A program made the position numbers and the translations under genes. Source: CAIWAH01 sp964602595 (lineage in GTDB: Bacteria > Verrucomicrobiota > Verrucomicrobiia > Limisphaerales > UBA9464). Taken from it: a stretch of 64,000 bases of DNA. Of the stretch, positions 41,196 through 50,322 are shown in pieces; the stretch's first letter is position 1, and each line of letters starts with the position of its first letter. Under the pieces are notes generated by a model. That model was not told where the DNA came from and made no database searches. It saw only the letters and a list, made by a program, of their open reading frames with translations. The stretch covers positions 225,531 through 289,530 of the forward strand of contig CAZRRO010000007.1 in the NCBI GenBank assembly GCA_964602595.1, in the 5' to 3' direction.

Positions 41196-43568
41196 TCAGT
41201 TCAGCGCGTTCCCCGAGGGAATCTCGTGGATCGTGTGCTGGATGTCCTGGGCGACCGGCGTGCCGTCCTTGGCCTTGAGGTCCCACTTGAGCGACTGCTG
41301 GTTGGCCAGCTTCAGGTCAGCGATCTTCAGCGTCACCGTCTTGCCGTCGTCGCTGAGCTTGGCCGCCGTGATGTCGATGGCCTCGCGACCCTTCTTCTTC
41401 GGGTCGGCGATGTTCACCTCGGGCGAGCCGTAGTTCTCGCTGCGGATGTAGTTCCAACGCTTGCCAGACCAGTTCTGGACGTCCTCGGCGGAAGCCTTGT
41501 CGAGCGGCTGGGTGAAGGTGAGCTGCACGCCATCCTTCACCACCTTCACGCCGCGGACGGAATACACCGGCTTGCCGGTGTAGCGCACACGGTCGAAACC
41601 GGTGATCTTGGCGGCGTTGGACTGCCACTCACTCAGGCCGGCGATGTAGAGTTGGCCGTCGACGGGATGCCAGCGGGCGCGCATGACGGAGCTGGTGAAC
41701 TTGAGCGGGAACTTCACCGCCGCGGCCTGCTGGCGGCCATTGGAAATGTCCTGGCGCATCACGAGGAAAAGCGACGACTTGCCGTAGCTCTCGTAGAGCA
41801 GCTCGCCCTGGAAGGGGCCCCACTTGTCGTTGGGCACCCAGGTCTGGCCGCCGTTCGAATTGCAGTAATCGGCATGCGATAGCCACATGATCGGCGGCGC
41901 ATAGGCGTCGGCAACTTCCTTGGGCGTGAGCTTGTTGATGACGCCGTGGAACGTCTTTCCGTCGAGCCAGTTGATCGGTGAGCTGGGCACCCAAGTGCCC
42001 TCGTTGTCGCCCGTGGTGATCTGGCCGTCGGCGCGGACGCCGATGCCGTTCGGGGCGCGGAAGCCGCGGCCCACGACCTCGAACTTCTTGCCGTCGGGGC
42101 TGACCTTGAACAGGCAGCCGGCGTGCGAGCAGACCTGGCCGTTGCCACGGGACGCCTTCTCGTTGCCGAAACCGCCGCCGCCGGCGTTCACCGGGTTCGC
42201 CTTGGCGTAGTAGAAGTTGCCGGCCGCGTCGCGCTGGAGGTCGAACACGAACTCGTGGAAGCCGCGCGTGGACATGATGTCGTGGTTGAAGGCCTCGTAG
42301 TAGTCGGCCTCGCCGTCGTTGTTGAAGTCCGTGAAACGGGTGATGCCCTCGCGGCCGGAGACGTAGATCTGGCCGTCCACGATCTGGAGGCCTAGCGGCT
42401 CATACAGGCCGGAGGCGAAGCGGCTCCATTCGAGGTTCTCCAGCTTTTCGTCGATGCCCGAGACGATCCAGATGTCGCCGTCGTGCGTGCAGAGGGCGGC
42501 GCGTTTGCCGTCGGCGAAGAAGTCCATGCCGCCGAAACGCACGCGGCGCTTCCACGGGTTGTCCTCGGGCGCCGTGATGGAATCGGTCGCGTAGGCGCCG
42601 TCGGGCGTGGCGCTGGTGTTCAGCTTGCCCTGAAGCTTCACGGTCTCGGTCCAACGGCGCGGGCCGCCCTTGGAATAGTCGGCGAGGTCCGGCGCCTTCG
42701 CGGTGAGGCCGGCGAACTTCGACGAATCCGCCTCGGAACCGGTCCATATGGCGACCTTGAGCGTGCCGGCCTTGGCGCCCTTGGCGAACTTCAGCGAAAC
42801 ACGGCTGCCGTCGGCACCGAGCGTCACACCCTTGGGCAGGTTGGCGGCGGTCACGACGGTTACCTTGCCGTTGCCGGCGATGGTCACGGAGTTATCGGCG
42901 GTCACCTTGACCGTCCCTTCGGCGTCGGCGACGGCGAGGGAGAAGGGCGCCGTGGTCTTGCGGGACTTGAAGAAGAGGAATCCGGAACTCGGCGGCTCGA
43001 CCTTGATCGTGCGGGTGAAGGCGACCTGGCCATCGGCGGCGACGCTGCCCGGCTGCTCGGAGATCAGCGTGTTGCCGTTTACCGTGTAGTTCAGCAGCAC
43101 GTTCATGCCGCTGACATGCAGCCCCTGCCAGTGCGCGACCGACTTGTCGATCGGACCATAGGGTTCCGGGCGGGTGTCGGCGTAACTGCCGTTGGCGCCG
43201 GCGACGCCGGGACCGAAGGCGACGGCGAATTTCTGGTCGCCGATCATCTGCGGATGTTTGCCGTGGTTGCCGTCGAACACGACGCCCTGGGTGTCCACGA
43301 AGCCACCGGTCCAGCCCGCGACGAGGCGCAGGGTGTCGGTGTCCCAGAGCACCGCGGCGTCATTGCCCACGCGGATGGCGTAGCCCTTGTAGGCCACGTT
43401 GTTGGTCGGGACGTTCACGCCGATGCAGGCGGCCTGGAACGGGAAATCGTCCTGCATCATGCGGAAGTTGGAGCCCTTCTGGGCGGAGGCCGGCAGCGCC
43501 GCGAGGGCGGCCGCCGCGGTGGCGAGCAGGAACGCGCGCCGGAGTGTCGGAGTGGGCAAGGCAAACAT
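41196..43568 (-). CDS. Exported DUF6797-like propeller protein
   Basis: A 790-residue exported protein. The ATG at 43568 gives a signal peptide (RRAFLLATAAAALAALPASA). The N-terminal third (GNDAAVLWDTDTLRLVAGWT, FDGNHGKHPQMIGDQKFAVA) matches the verrucomicrobial DUF6797 type as I know it. The middle contains a sugar-dehydrogenase-like beta-propeller (ASGLYEPLGLQIVDGQIYVS, GRGFRAPNGIGVRADGQITT). The C-terminus is Ig-like. A role in exported carbohydrate or alcohol oxidation is possible, but no cofactor site was identified. It stands alone and ends in its own terminator. A start at 43745 is less likely, because residues before the chosen ATG look non-coding. Confidence 0.82.
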   Translation of the reverse strand: MFALPTPTLRRAFLLATAAAALAALPASAQKGSNFRMMQDDFPFQAACIGVNVPTNNVAYKGYAIRVGNDAAVLWDTDTLRLVAGWTGGFVDTQGVVFDGNHGKHPQMIGDQKFAVAFGPGVAGANGSYADTRPEPYGPIDKSVAHWQGLHVSGMNVLLNYTVNGNTLISEQPGSVAADGQVAFTRTIKVEPPSSGFLFFKSRKTTAPFSLAVADAEGTVKVTADNSVTIAGNGKVTVVTAANLPKGVTLGADGSRVSLKFAKGAKAGTLKVAIWTGSEADSSKFAGLTAKAPDLADYSKGGPRRWTETVKLQGKLNTSATPDGAYATDSITAPEDNPWKRRVRFGGMDFFADGKRAALCTHDGDIWIVSGIDEKLENLEWSRFASGLYEPLGLQIVDGQIYVSGREGITRFTDFNNDGEADYYEAFNHDIMSTRGFHEFVFDLQRDAAGNFYYAKANPVNAGGGGFGNEKASRGNGQVCSHAGCLFKVSPDGKKFEVVGRGFRAPNGIGVRADGQITTGDNEGTWVPSSPINWLDGKTFHGVINKLTPKEVADAYAPPIMWLSHADYCNSNGGQTWVPNDKWGPFQGELLYESYGKSSLFLVMRQDISNGRQQAAAVKFPLKFTSSVMRARWHPVDGQLYIAGLSEWQSNAAKITGFDRVRYTGKPVYSVRGVKVVKDGVQLTFTQPLDKASAEDVQNWSGKRWNYIRSENYGSPEVNIADPKKKGREAIDITAAKLSDDGKTVTLKIADLKLANQQSLKWDLKAKDGTPVAQDIQHTIHEIPSGNALN

Positions 43569-43781
43569 GGTTCGTAATTCTGTGGAGCAGCCGACGGGAA
43601 GCGTCCAGACAACAAAGCGTTCCACACACACCCATGCCCAACCCGTTCCCGTCGGCCGGCGGACTCGGACTGAGGCGGGATGGGGCAAATTCAAGCGGCG
43701 TTGGTGGAATCTTGCCGGGTGCAACGGCAGCGTCAGCGGACCCAATGGGTCATGTCCTCCAACGGCCTGACCGAATGGTCA

Positions 43782-44195
43782 TCAATCACGCCCGAGCCCG
43801 TGGCGAAGGTTCGCCTCCAGTTCGTCCAGGACCACAAAGACAGAATCTCCCGAACCGACCGGAAAAATTGCCACTTCCATGCCCTTTGCCCTCATCCCGG
43901 GGAGCCATTGATCAAGAAACCCGGATAGTTCGATGGACTTGGGCGCATACGCGGCCAAATCCGCCTGCCGGAAGTGTTCCGCGAATGCCTCGTCAGGCCA
44001 AAGTGGCAGCAACCGCCGATTACCTTCGCCGAGAATCGCCCAGCCATCGCAATGAAGGCCCCAAACTTTTCCGGAAGCGCAGACGCGCCGCAGGAAATAC
44101 GCGTAGCGCTGCGCGCCGGAGGCGGCAAGCAGGGCTGCGATTTCGATTTCGCTCGGCGGCCCGTCGACCGCAGGACTGCCGGAAAACTCAGGCAT
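43782..44195 (-). CDS. DUF2750 domain protein
   Basis: A 137-residue cytoplasmic protein of the DUF2750 family (function unknown). Family marks are QRYAYFLRRVCASGKVWGLH, CDGWAILGEGNRRLLPLWPD and EAFAEHFRQADLAAYAPKSI. The ATG at 44195 overlaps the last codons of hflX by 8 bases, so the two are coupled. The longer frame from 44297 would run inside hflX and is rejected. It is immediately downstream of hflX on the same strand. Confidence 0.85.
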   Translation of the reverse strand: MPEFSGSPAVDGPPSEIEIAALLAASGAQRYAYFLRRVCASGKVWGLHCDGWAILGEGNRRLLPLWPDEAFAEHFRQADLAAYAPKSIELSGFLDQWLPGMRAKGMEVAIFPVGSGDSVFVVLDELEANLRHGLGRD

Positions 44196-45531
44196 GTTCT
44201 GCCTCCTCCTGCACAAACCGATCAAACTCGTGCCGGACATGCGGCGGGATGCGCGCCCGGAAGTAGGCCTGCTCGCCGCTGTAGTCCTGCTCCACAATCT
44301 GCGCGACGGCGTGCAGGCGGGCGATGGTCTGGGGCTGGGTGTGTGGAATCCACAGCGTGAGGAAGTCGCGGATCGGCTTCAGCATCGCGCCCAATTCGGC
44401 CATCAGTTCCGGGAAACCGATGCCGGTCTTGGCCGAGACGCACACGGCCTTGGCGAATTGCGGCACCAAGGCCTGGGCCGCGTTCCGCCCCGCTTCACGG
44501 TCGACCTTGTTGAAAACCATGAGGGTCGGTTTCTGGTCGGCGCCAATCTCGGTCAGCACCTCGTTGACGGCGCGGATCTGGGCCTCGGCGTGCGGGTGGC
44601 TGGCATCCACGACGTGTAATAGCAGGTCCGCCTCGACGACCTCCTCCAGGGTGGCCTTGAAGGCTTCCACGAGGCCGTGCGGGAGCTTGCGGATGAAACC
44701 CACGGTGTCGGACAGCAGCACGTTCTGGTTGGTCGGCAGCCGGAGCCGGCGCGTGGTGGGGTCGAGCGTGGCGAAGAGCTTGTCCTCGGCCAACGCGTCG
44801 GCGCCGGTGAGCGCGTTGAGCAGGGTGGACTTACCCGCGTTGGTGTAGCCGACGATGGACGCCAGCGGCCACTGGTGGCGCTGCCGGCCGGCGCGCTGGG
44901 TGGCGCGTTGTTTGCGGACGGAGGCCAGTTCGTCGCGGATCGAGTCGATGCGCTGCTGGGTCTTGCGGCGGTCCGCTTCGAGCTGGGTTTCGCCTTCGCC
45001 GCCGATGGCGCCCGCGGCGCCGCGTTGGCGGGACAAGTGGGTCCAGTAGCGGGTCAGGCGCGGGAGCAGGTATTGGAGTTGCGCCAATTCGACCTGGAGG
45101 CGGCCTTCGCGGGTGCGGGCGCGCTGGGCAAAGATACCCAGGATCAGGGCGGTGCGGTCGAGCACCTTGCAGGAAAAGAGCTTCTCCAAGTTGCGGGTCT
45201 GGGCCGGCGAAAGTTCGTCGTCGAAGATGACGGTGTCGACCGCGTTGGCCTGGCAATACTGGGAGAATTCCTCGGCCTTGCCCTTGCCGACATAGGTCGC
45301 GGGATTCGGGGATTCCAGTTTCTGCAACCCTTCGCCGATCACCTTCGCGCCGAACGTCCCGGTCAGTTCGCCGAGTTCGTCGAGCGAATCGCGCACTTCC
45401 CAGGCGGAGCGGGTCTTGAGTTCCACGCCCACCAAGAAGGCGCGTTCGGACTTTTGGTTGGCGTTTTCGACGAGTGATTTCAAATGCGGAGGCGCAACAA
45501 GTGCCCGGAAGCGGCGGCGGGAGCAAGCCAA
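44188..45531 (-). CDS. hflX: GTPase HflX
   Basis: Ribosome-associated GTPase that splits stalled or hibernating ribosomes. The N-terminal HflX domain contains ERAFLVGVELKTRSAWEVRD, the ATYVGKGKAEE segment and DDELSPAQTRNLEKLFSCKV. A coiled coil with RGGxGxGGEGETQLE-like residues (RQRGAAGAIGGEGETQLEAD) precedes the G domain, which has GYTNAGKSTLLNALTG (G1), DTVGFIRKLP (G3) and MVFNKVD (G4). Residues before about 20 look non-coding; TTG at 45483 is an alternative start. It is followed by the overlapping DUF2750 gene. Confidence 0.93.
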   Translation of the reverse strand: MACSRRRFRALVAPPHLKSLVENANQKSERAFLVGVELKTRSAWEVRDSLDELGELTGTFGAKVIGEGLQKLESPNPATYVGKGKAEEFSQYCQANAVDTVIFDDELSPAQTRNLEKLFSCKVLDRTALILGIFAQRARTREGRLQVELAQLQYLLPRLTRYWTHLSRQRGAAGAIGGEGETQLEADRRKTQQRIDSIRDELASVRKQRATQRAGRQRHQWPLASIVGYTNAGKSTLLNALTGADALAEDKLFATLDPTTRRLRLPTNQNVLLSDTVGFIRKLPHGLVEAFKATLEEVVEADLLLHVVDASHPHAEAQIRAVNEVLTEIGADQKPTLMVFNKVDREAGRNAAQALVPQFAKAVCVSAKTGIGFPELMAELGAMLKPIRDFLTLWIPHTQPQTIARLHAVAQIVEQDYSGEQAYFRARIPPHVRHEFDRFVQEEAEHA

Positions 45532-45561
45532 GGCGCGGCGCGGTCGTTCCGGCAGCCGGCC

Positions 45562-46461
45562 TCAGCGCGCGACTTCCTTCGCCGTCGTGCGGTCCTGGAG
45601 CCAGGCCACGTCCACGCCGTTGGGCGACGGGGTGCGCGTGGTGACCGTCACCCGGCGGACCGGTTGCACGGTGCCCGCGTCGCGCCAGCGGTGAATTTCC
45701 GCGTGGCCATCCGCAAAGCTGACGCCGGCCGCCCGGTGATGGTAACTCGCCGGCACGTCCCAAATCTGGGCAGCGTCGCCACGCCGGATCACGTCCACCA
45801 CGAAGCCGCCGCCGTTGATGCTGTCCTCGTGTTCATCGAGGAACACCCACGCCTGCGACGGGGATAGCACACGGTAGTCGGACTGTTTCCGGTAGATGAA
45901 GTAGCCGGCCTCGACGCCCTGAACCGCGAGCGGCCCCATCCAGTTGGCGCCCGTGTAGAGGTTCATGCTCACGCTGCGGACCCGTGGGTAACGTTTCCCG
46001 TCGATCTCCACCCAAGAGCGGTCGGCTGGGCAGTGGAAGAGCTTCGCCTCCGGGACATACGGCCCGAGCAATCCGCCCCAGGGCCGGTCACCCACGCCCG
46101 GGCGGACGAGGTAGTTGACGTTCGTGTTGTGCGCGCTGGCGGTGTAGTCCATCCAGCCGGCTGCCCACGAGGGGCAGCTTTCATCCTTGCCCGCCTCGGC
46201 GTTGCCCCAGTTCGGCACGAAAACGCCCGCCTGATCGTCCGCATACATCTGCCATCCAAGCTGGAGCTGGCGCTGGTGGTTCATGCATTCGGCGCCCTGG
46301 GCTTTCTGCCGGCCCTTCGCCAACGCCGGCACGATCATGCTCGCGAGGATGGCGATGATCGCGACGACGACGAGGAGCTCGATCAGGGTGAAGGCGTTTG
46401 GGGGAACTGGGGCCACACGGCCGGGCCGTATCCGCCGGGACTGGTAAGGGGAGGGATTCAT
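45562..46461 (-). CDS. Prepilin-type exported protein
   Basis: A 299-residue protein with a type IV prepilin-like N-terminus. A short basic leader is followed by FTLIELLVVVAIIAILASMI (residues 24-43), the cleavage/methylation and helix segment recognised by prepilin peptidase. The C-terminal beta-rich part contains YHHRAAGVSFADGHAEIHRW, matching the H-x9-DG motif of verrucomicrobial/planctomycete prepilin-type proteins. Such proteins occur in large numbers in this phylum and their function is unclear. No type II secretion or pilus genes are adjacent. Confidence 0.9.
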   Translation of the reverse strand: MNPSPYQSRRIRPGRVAPVPPNAFTLIELLVVVAIIAILASMIVPALAKGRQKAQGAECMNHQRQLQLGWQMYADDQAGVFVPNWGNAEAGKDESCPSWAAGWMDYTASAHNTNVNYLVRPGVGDRPWGGLLGPYVPEAKLFHCPADRSWVEIDGKRYPRVRSVSMNLYTGANWMGPLAVQGVEAGYFIYRKQSDYRVLSPSQAWVFLDEHEDSINGGGFVVDVIRRGDAAQIWDVPASYHHRAAGVSFADGHAEIHRWRDAGTVQPVRRVTVTTRTPSPNGVDVAWLQDRTTAKEVAR

Positions 46462-46627
46462 GGCGTGAATTGATACGTATGCGTATCTCTTCTAGCCCCA
46501 CCGAATCGGCCCGCAGGTTTTTGGGGGCGAAATGGCCGCCGACGGGGACCAACGGGCGGGCCTGTGCCCGACGGAGTTTCCGGAAGCCGCATTGACCCCG
46601 GGCGACCCGACTCGGCAGCCTCCGGGC

Positions 46628-48019
46628 ATGGCCAGTTCCGATCCCGAAGCCATCGCGCAACTCCGCGAAGCCGTCCGTCTCTCGCCCAAGAACCTTCCGC
46701 TCCGGCAAGCGCTCGCCGACGCGTTGCTCGGCGCCAGCCGCGCCGCCGAGGCCGAGGTCGAGTATCGTGCCGGTCTCGCGCTCGCCGCCGAACATGCGGG
46801 GCTCAAGCTCGGGCTCGCCCGCGCCTTCCACGCCCAGGGCAAGCACAGCCACGCGCTCGTCGTCTGTGAAGACCTGGTGAAGCGCGCCGACTGCCCACCG
46901 CGGGCGTTTGTGCTCCACGCGCGCATCCTGGCCGGCATCGGCGAGGTCGAGCAGGCCGTCGAGCAATACAAGCGCGGCGTGGAAAAGGACCGGGGCGTCG
47001 CGGATGAGGAATTTGCCCAACGCCTCGGCATCCGGATCGAACCGGAGGCCAAGGACGACGATGAGGACGACAATCCGTTCGGCCCGGACGACGACGAGCT
47101 GGTGGACGGCAAACTCCGCGCCTCTTGGCAGGGCGAAGACGAGGCCAAGGCGCCCGCCGAAATCGAGCGGCCCAAGATCCGCTTCGACGACGTCGGCGGC
47201 ATGGAGGCGCTGAAGGAGGAAATCCGCCTCAAGATCATCTACCCGCTCACCCACGCCGAGATGTATCGCGCCTACGGCAAGAGCATCGGCGGCGGCATCC
47301 TGCTCTACGGCCCGCCCGGTTGCGGCAAGACGCACCTCGCCCGCGCCACCGCCGGCGAGATCAAGGCCGGCTTCATCAGCATCGGCATCCACGACGTGCT
47401 CGACATGTGGATCGGCCAGAGCGAACGCCGCCTGCACGAAATCTTCGAGCAGGCCCGTCGGAACCAGCCCTGCGTGCTGTTCTTCGACGAGGTGGACGCC
47501 CTTGGCGCAAGCCGCACCGACATGAAGCAGTCCGCCGGCCGCCATCTCATCAACCAGTTCCTCAGCGAGCTGGACGGCGTGAAATCCAGCAACGACGGCC
47601 TGCTGATCCTCGGTGCGACCAACGCCCCGTGGCACCTCGACTCCGCCTTCCGCCGGCCAGGCCGTTTCGACCGCATCCTCTTCGTGCCCCCGCCCGACGC
47701 CGCCGCGCGCGCCGCCGTCCTGCGCCTGCACCTGAAGGGCAAACCCACCGAGGACGTGGACTACGATCACATCGCGAAGAAGACCGACGGCTTCTCCGGC
47801 GCGGACCTCAAGGCCGTCGTGGACGTGACCATCGAAAACAAGCTGCGCGAAGCGATGAAGTCGGGCGTGCCCGCGCCCATCCGCACCAAGGATCTCGTGA
47901 ACGCCGCCGGCACGCTGAAGCCGACCACGCGGGAGTGGTTTGCCACCGCCCGCAACTACGCGCTCTACGCCAACCAGGGCGGGGCGTATGATGACATCTT
48001 GAAATTCATCGACCGGTGA
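46628..48019 (+). CDS. TPR-AAA+ ATPase
   Basis: A 463-residue cytoplasmic protein. Residues ~5-145 form TPR-like helical repeats (AIAQLREAVRLSPKNLPLRQ). A very acidic linker (DDDEDDNPFGPDDDEL) precedes a single AAA+ module. That module has Walker A GPPGCGKTHLA, Walker B CVLFFDEVDALG, sensor-1 ILGATNAP, the arginine finger RRPGRFDR, and a C-terminal helical lid GFSGADLKAVVD. It resembles the CDC48/FtsH-like single-module ATPases, but lacks a protease or membrane segment. The ATG at 46628 is chosen over 46532 because upstream residues are not TPR-like. The substrate is unknown; the nearby TPR membrane protein (48997) may be a partner. Confidence 0.88.
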   Translation: MASSDPEAIAQLREAVRLSPKNLPLRQALADALLGASRAAEAEVEYRAGLALAAEHAGLKLGLARAFHAQGKHSHALVVCEDLVKRADCPPRAFVLHARILAGIGEVEQAVEQYKRGVEKDRGVADEEFAQRLGIRIEPEAKDDDEDDNPFGPDDDELVDGKLRASWQGEDEAKAPAEIERPKIRFDDVGGMEALKEEIRLKIIYPLTHAEMYRAYGKSIGGGILLYGPPGCGKTHLARATAGEIKAGFISIGIHDVLDMWIGQSERRLHEIFEQARRNQPCVLFFDEVDALGASRTDMKQSAGRHLINQFLSELDGVKSSNDGLLILGATNAPWHLDSAFRRPGRFDRILFVPPPDAAARAAVLRLHLKGKPTEDVDYDHIAKKTDGFSGADLKAVVDVTIENKLREAMKSGVPAPIRTKDLVNAAGTLKPTTREWFATARNYALYANQGGAYDDILKFIDR

Positions 48020-48095
48020 AGGTCGGATCAGGAGGCGAGGGCGGCCGGCCAACCGCCTTGACGCCTGCCATCGCGGGGGATTATCCCCCACGCGC

Positions 48096-48341
48096 ATGAA
48101 GCAAGCCACCATCCTGTCCGGCGATGCAAAAGGCCGCTTCTCGCTCGTCGCCTTCCTGCCCAATGGGGCTGGCGTGGTTGTTCAGCCGATGGAGGATGGC
48201 ACGCTGGTGCTGACGTCCGTGCGGAAGACGGAGGCTCCCCAACTGAAGCTGGAGCACCGTGCCGGCAAGCCCTCCGTGTTCACCGGCGGCGGGAGAATTT
48301 CGAGCGAGGACGTGCGGCGGTTGCTGGAGGGTGAGACTTGA
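48096..48341 (+). CDS. Small antitoxin-like protein
   Basis: An 81-residue protein of unproven function. The C-terminal part (GKPSVFTGGGRISSEDVRRL) resembles the toxin-binding tails of VapB-type antitoxins, in which a Gly/Pro-rich stretch is followed by a SxxDVRxxLE helix. The N-terminal DNA-binding domain is not identified. Its stop overlaps the TTG of a truncated PIN-like ORF that reads like the start of VapC. I therefore call it a VapB-like antitoxin candidate whose toxin has been lost. Confidence 0.5.
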   Translation: MKQATILSGDAKGRFSLVAFLPNGAGVVVQPMEDGTLVLTSVRKTEAPQLKLEHRAGKPSVFTGGGRISSEDVRRLLEGET

Positions 48342-48427
48342 AGGTGCCCGACGTTAACCTGCTCGTCGCCACCTTCGACCCAACCGTCGCCCCGCGGCGC
48401 AAGTTAGACGAGGAACTGGTCGGCTAA
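48338..48427 (+). pseudogene. Truncated VapC-like PIN toxin remnant
   Basis: A 29-codon ORF starting at TTG 48338, overlapping the antitoxin-like stop. It reads MKVPDVNLLVATFDP, which matches the N-terminal strand and first acidic residue of VapC PIN domains (xVPDVNVLVAAF). It then diverges into TVAPRRKLDEELVG and a stop. A functional VapC is about 130 residues with three to four acidic active-site residues, so this is a deletion remnant. Confidence 0.55.
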
Positions 48428-48463
48428 CTCCGTAACTCCCGGAATCTCCATGGCTATTCTTCG

Positions 48464-48979
48464 ATGACCATTCAAACAGACATTACCCTCGCCGATTGGC
48501 AGGCCTTCGTTCGCTTTGTGGTCCAGCAATCTGGCCAAGGTTTCTTGGGACGGTTCGGGCGCTGGCTTATCGCGCTCGGCATAGGCGCGACCGTTGGTCT
48601 TGGTTTCCATTTCGCCGGCCATGCCCTAGACGCCCCAAATTTTGGCGCCGGGGTTCTCAGTATGTTGCTCTGGATTATCATCTCTTCACGCCTCCGTGGT
48701 CGCACCCTGGGTCCTTCTCCGGATGGATACATACTTGGGCCGAGGTCGGTGACCGTGTCGGAAAGTGGGCTGCGCGAATCCTCCCAGAAGCACGAAACCC
48801 TGTTCCCATGGTCGGCTATTCGCGGCGTTCGAGACACCGGGCAACATCTGTTCGTCATGGTGGACAACAATGCGGCCGTCTTGATTCCGCGCAGGGCATT
48901 TTCTGGTGATACCGAACGCGAGATGTTCGTAAGCGAGGTCCAAAGACTATCGAGCGTCTCAGCAAATCCTGCCCGGTAA
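48464..48979 (+). CDS. YcxB-like membrane protein
   Basis: A 171-residue protein resembling the YcxB family. The N-terminus is soluble, followed by two membrane segments (LIALGIGATVGLGFHFA and FGAGVLSMLLWIIIS). A C-terminal PH-like domain has TVSESGLRESSQKHETLFPW, SAIRGVRDTGQHLFVMVDNN, and AAVLIPRRAF. The function of the family is unknown. Composition is less GC-rich than in neighbouring genes and it follows the decayed TA pair, so this may be a small acquired patch. Confidence 0.78.
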   Translation: MTIQTDITLADWQAFVRFVVQQSGQGFLGRFGRWLIALGIGATVGLGFHFAGHALDAPNFGAGVLSMLLWIIISSRLRGRTLGPSPDGYILGPRSVTVSESGLRESSQKHETLFPWSAIRGVRDTGQHLFVMVDNNAAVLIPRRAFSGDTEREMFVSEVQRLSSVSANPAR

Positions 48980-48996
48980 GGTCTGGTTCCATTTTC

Positions 48997-50298
48997 ATGT
49001 CCGCCAATTCCCTCGAAGCCCGGTTCGCGCGCGCGGAGCTGCTTTACCAGCAGTCGCGCCACGAGATGGCCGCGCACGAACTCCGTCAGATCCTCGCGGT
49101 TGCGCCGGAGAATCCGCCGGCCCACGCGTTGCTGTCGCTCTGTCTGGTCGAGCAGAAGCAGTTTGACGAGGCCCAGCGCGAGGCCGAGGTCGCGGTGGGG
49201 CAGGGGCCGGACTTCGCCTTCGCCCACTACGCCCGGGCCCGCGTCTTGGAGGACCGCCACGACTACGACGGGGCGGCGGCGGCCATCGGCGAGGCGATCC
49301 GCTTGGAGCCGGCCGACGCGGATTTCCACGCGCAGCACGCGCAGATCCGGTTCAACCGCCACGAGTGGGCCCTCGCCCTGGCCGCCGCGGAAACGGCGTT
49401 GCAGTTCGATCCCGAACACGTCGCCGCAAACAACCTCCGCGCGATGGCGCTCGTGAAGTTGGGTCGCAAGGCCGAGGCCGGACAGACGATTGACGCGACG
49501 CTGGCGCGCAGCCCGGAGAACTCCTTCACCCACGCCAACCGCGGCTGGACGCTGCTCGAATCCGGCGACCGGAAGCAGGCGTTGCACCACTTCCAGGAAT
49601 CGCTCCGGCTGGATCCGACCAACGACTGGGCGCGCGCCGGCGTGGTGGAGGCGCTCAAGGCGGGCAATCCGATCTACGGGCTCATGCTGCGCTACTTCCT
49701 GTGGATGCAGAAGCTCAGCCAAGGGGCGCAATGGGCGGTGATCATGGGCGGCTATTTCGGCAACCGGGCGCTGGGCGCATGGCGGCGCTCCAATCCGGAA
49801 GTCGCGCCGTGGGTGCTGCCGATCCAATTGGCATACCTCGCCTTCGTGCTGCTCACCTGGCTGGCGCAACCGCTGTTCAACCTGCTGCTGCGGCTGAACC
49901 GTTACGGCCGGCTGGCGTTGAGCGACGAACAGATCCGGGCGTCCAATTGGGTGGGCGCGTGCCTGCTGGTTTCCATGGTGGCGCTCGCGGGCAGCATCGC
50001 GATGGGCTTCCCCGTCTGGCTGTTGCTGCTGGTGTTTGTCGGCGTCGGCGTCTCGTTGCCGGTCTCGGCGGTGTTCAACTGCCATGCGGGCTGGCCGCGG
50101 CGGACCATGGCGCTCTACGCCGGCGCCATGGCCTTGGTGGGCCTATTGGCCGTCGCCGCGATGGCCGGGGAACAGGTCGGCGCCCAGGGCGTGAAGAGTG
50201 ACAATCCGGGCTTCGCCCTGCTGGGATTATTTGGCATCGGCTTTTTCCTGAACGGCTTCATCGCCAACTTCCTGATCACCCGCCGGCCGCGGCGGTGA
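48997..50298 (+). CDS. TPR protein with C-terminal membrane domain
   Basis: A 433-residue protein. About six TPR repeats span residues 5-210 (AAHELRQILAVAPENPPAHA, AAAIGEAIRLEPADADFHAQ, ALHHFQESLRLDPTNDWARA). The C-terminal half has about six hydrophobic segments, including VLPIQLAYLAFVLLTWLAQ, FPVWLLLLVFVGVGV and LYAGAMALVGLLAVAAMA. The architecture suggests a membrane-anchored protein-interaction scaffold. The TPR-AAA+ ATPase 1 kb upstream on the same strand is a plausible partner. The next gene starts 24 bases after the stop. Confidence 0.82.
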   Translation: MSANSLEARFARAELLYQQSRHEMAAHELRQILAVAPENPPAHALLSLCLVEQKQFDEAQREAEVAVGQGPDFAFAHYARARVLEDRHDYDGAAAAIGEAIRLEPADADFHAQHAQIRFNRHEWALALAAAETALQFDPEHVAANNLRAMALVKLGRKAEAGQTIDATLARSPENSFTHANRGWTLLESGDRKQALHHFQESLRLDPTNDWARAGVVEALKAGNPIYGLMLRYFLWMQKLSQGAQWAVIMGGYFGNRALGAWRRSNPEVAPWVLPIQLAYLAFVLLTWLAQPLFNLLLRLNRYGRLALSDEQIRASNWVGACLLVSMVALAGSIAMGFPVWLLLLVFVGVGVSLPVSAVFNCHAGWPRRTMALYAGAMALVGLLAVAAMAGEQVGAQGVKSDNPGFALLGLFGIGFFLNGFIANFLITRRPRR

Positions 50299-50322
50299 CC
50301 TACAAACCTGCATCCCGCCGGC

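Noticed and set aside
46181..48163. 660-codon minus-strand ORF opposite the AAA+ ATPase
   Set aside because: The plus strand carries complete Walker motifs. The antisense frame is a low-complexity shadow.
48338..48427. Real small gene rather than a VapC remnant
   Set aside because: At 29 codons it lacks most of the PIN fold. Only the first 13 residues match VapC, so a remnant is the simpler reading.
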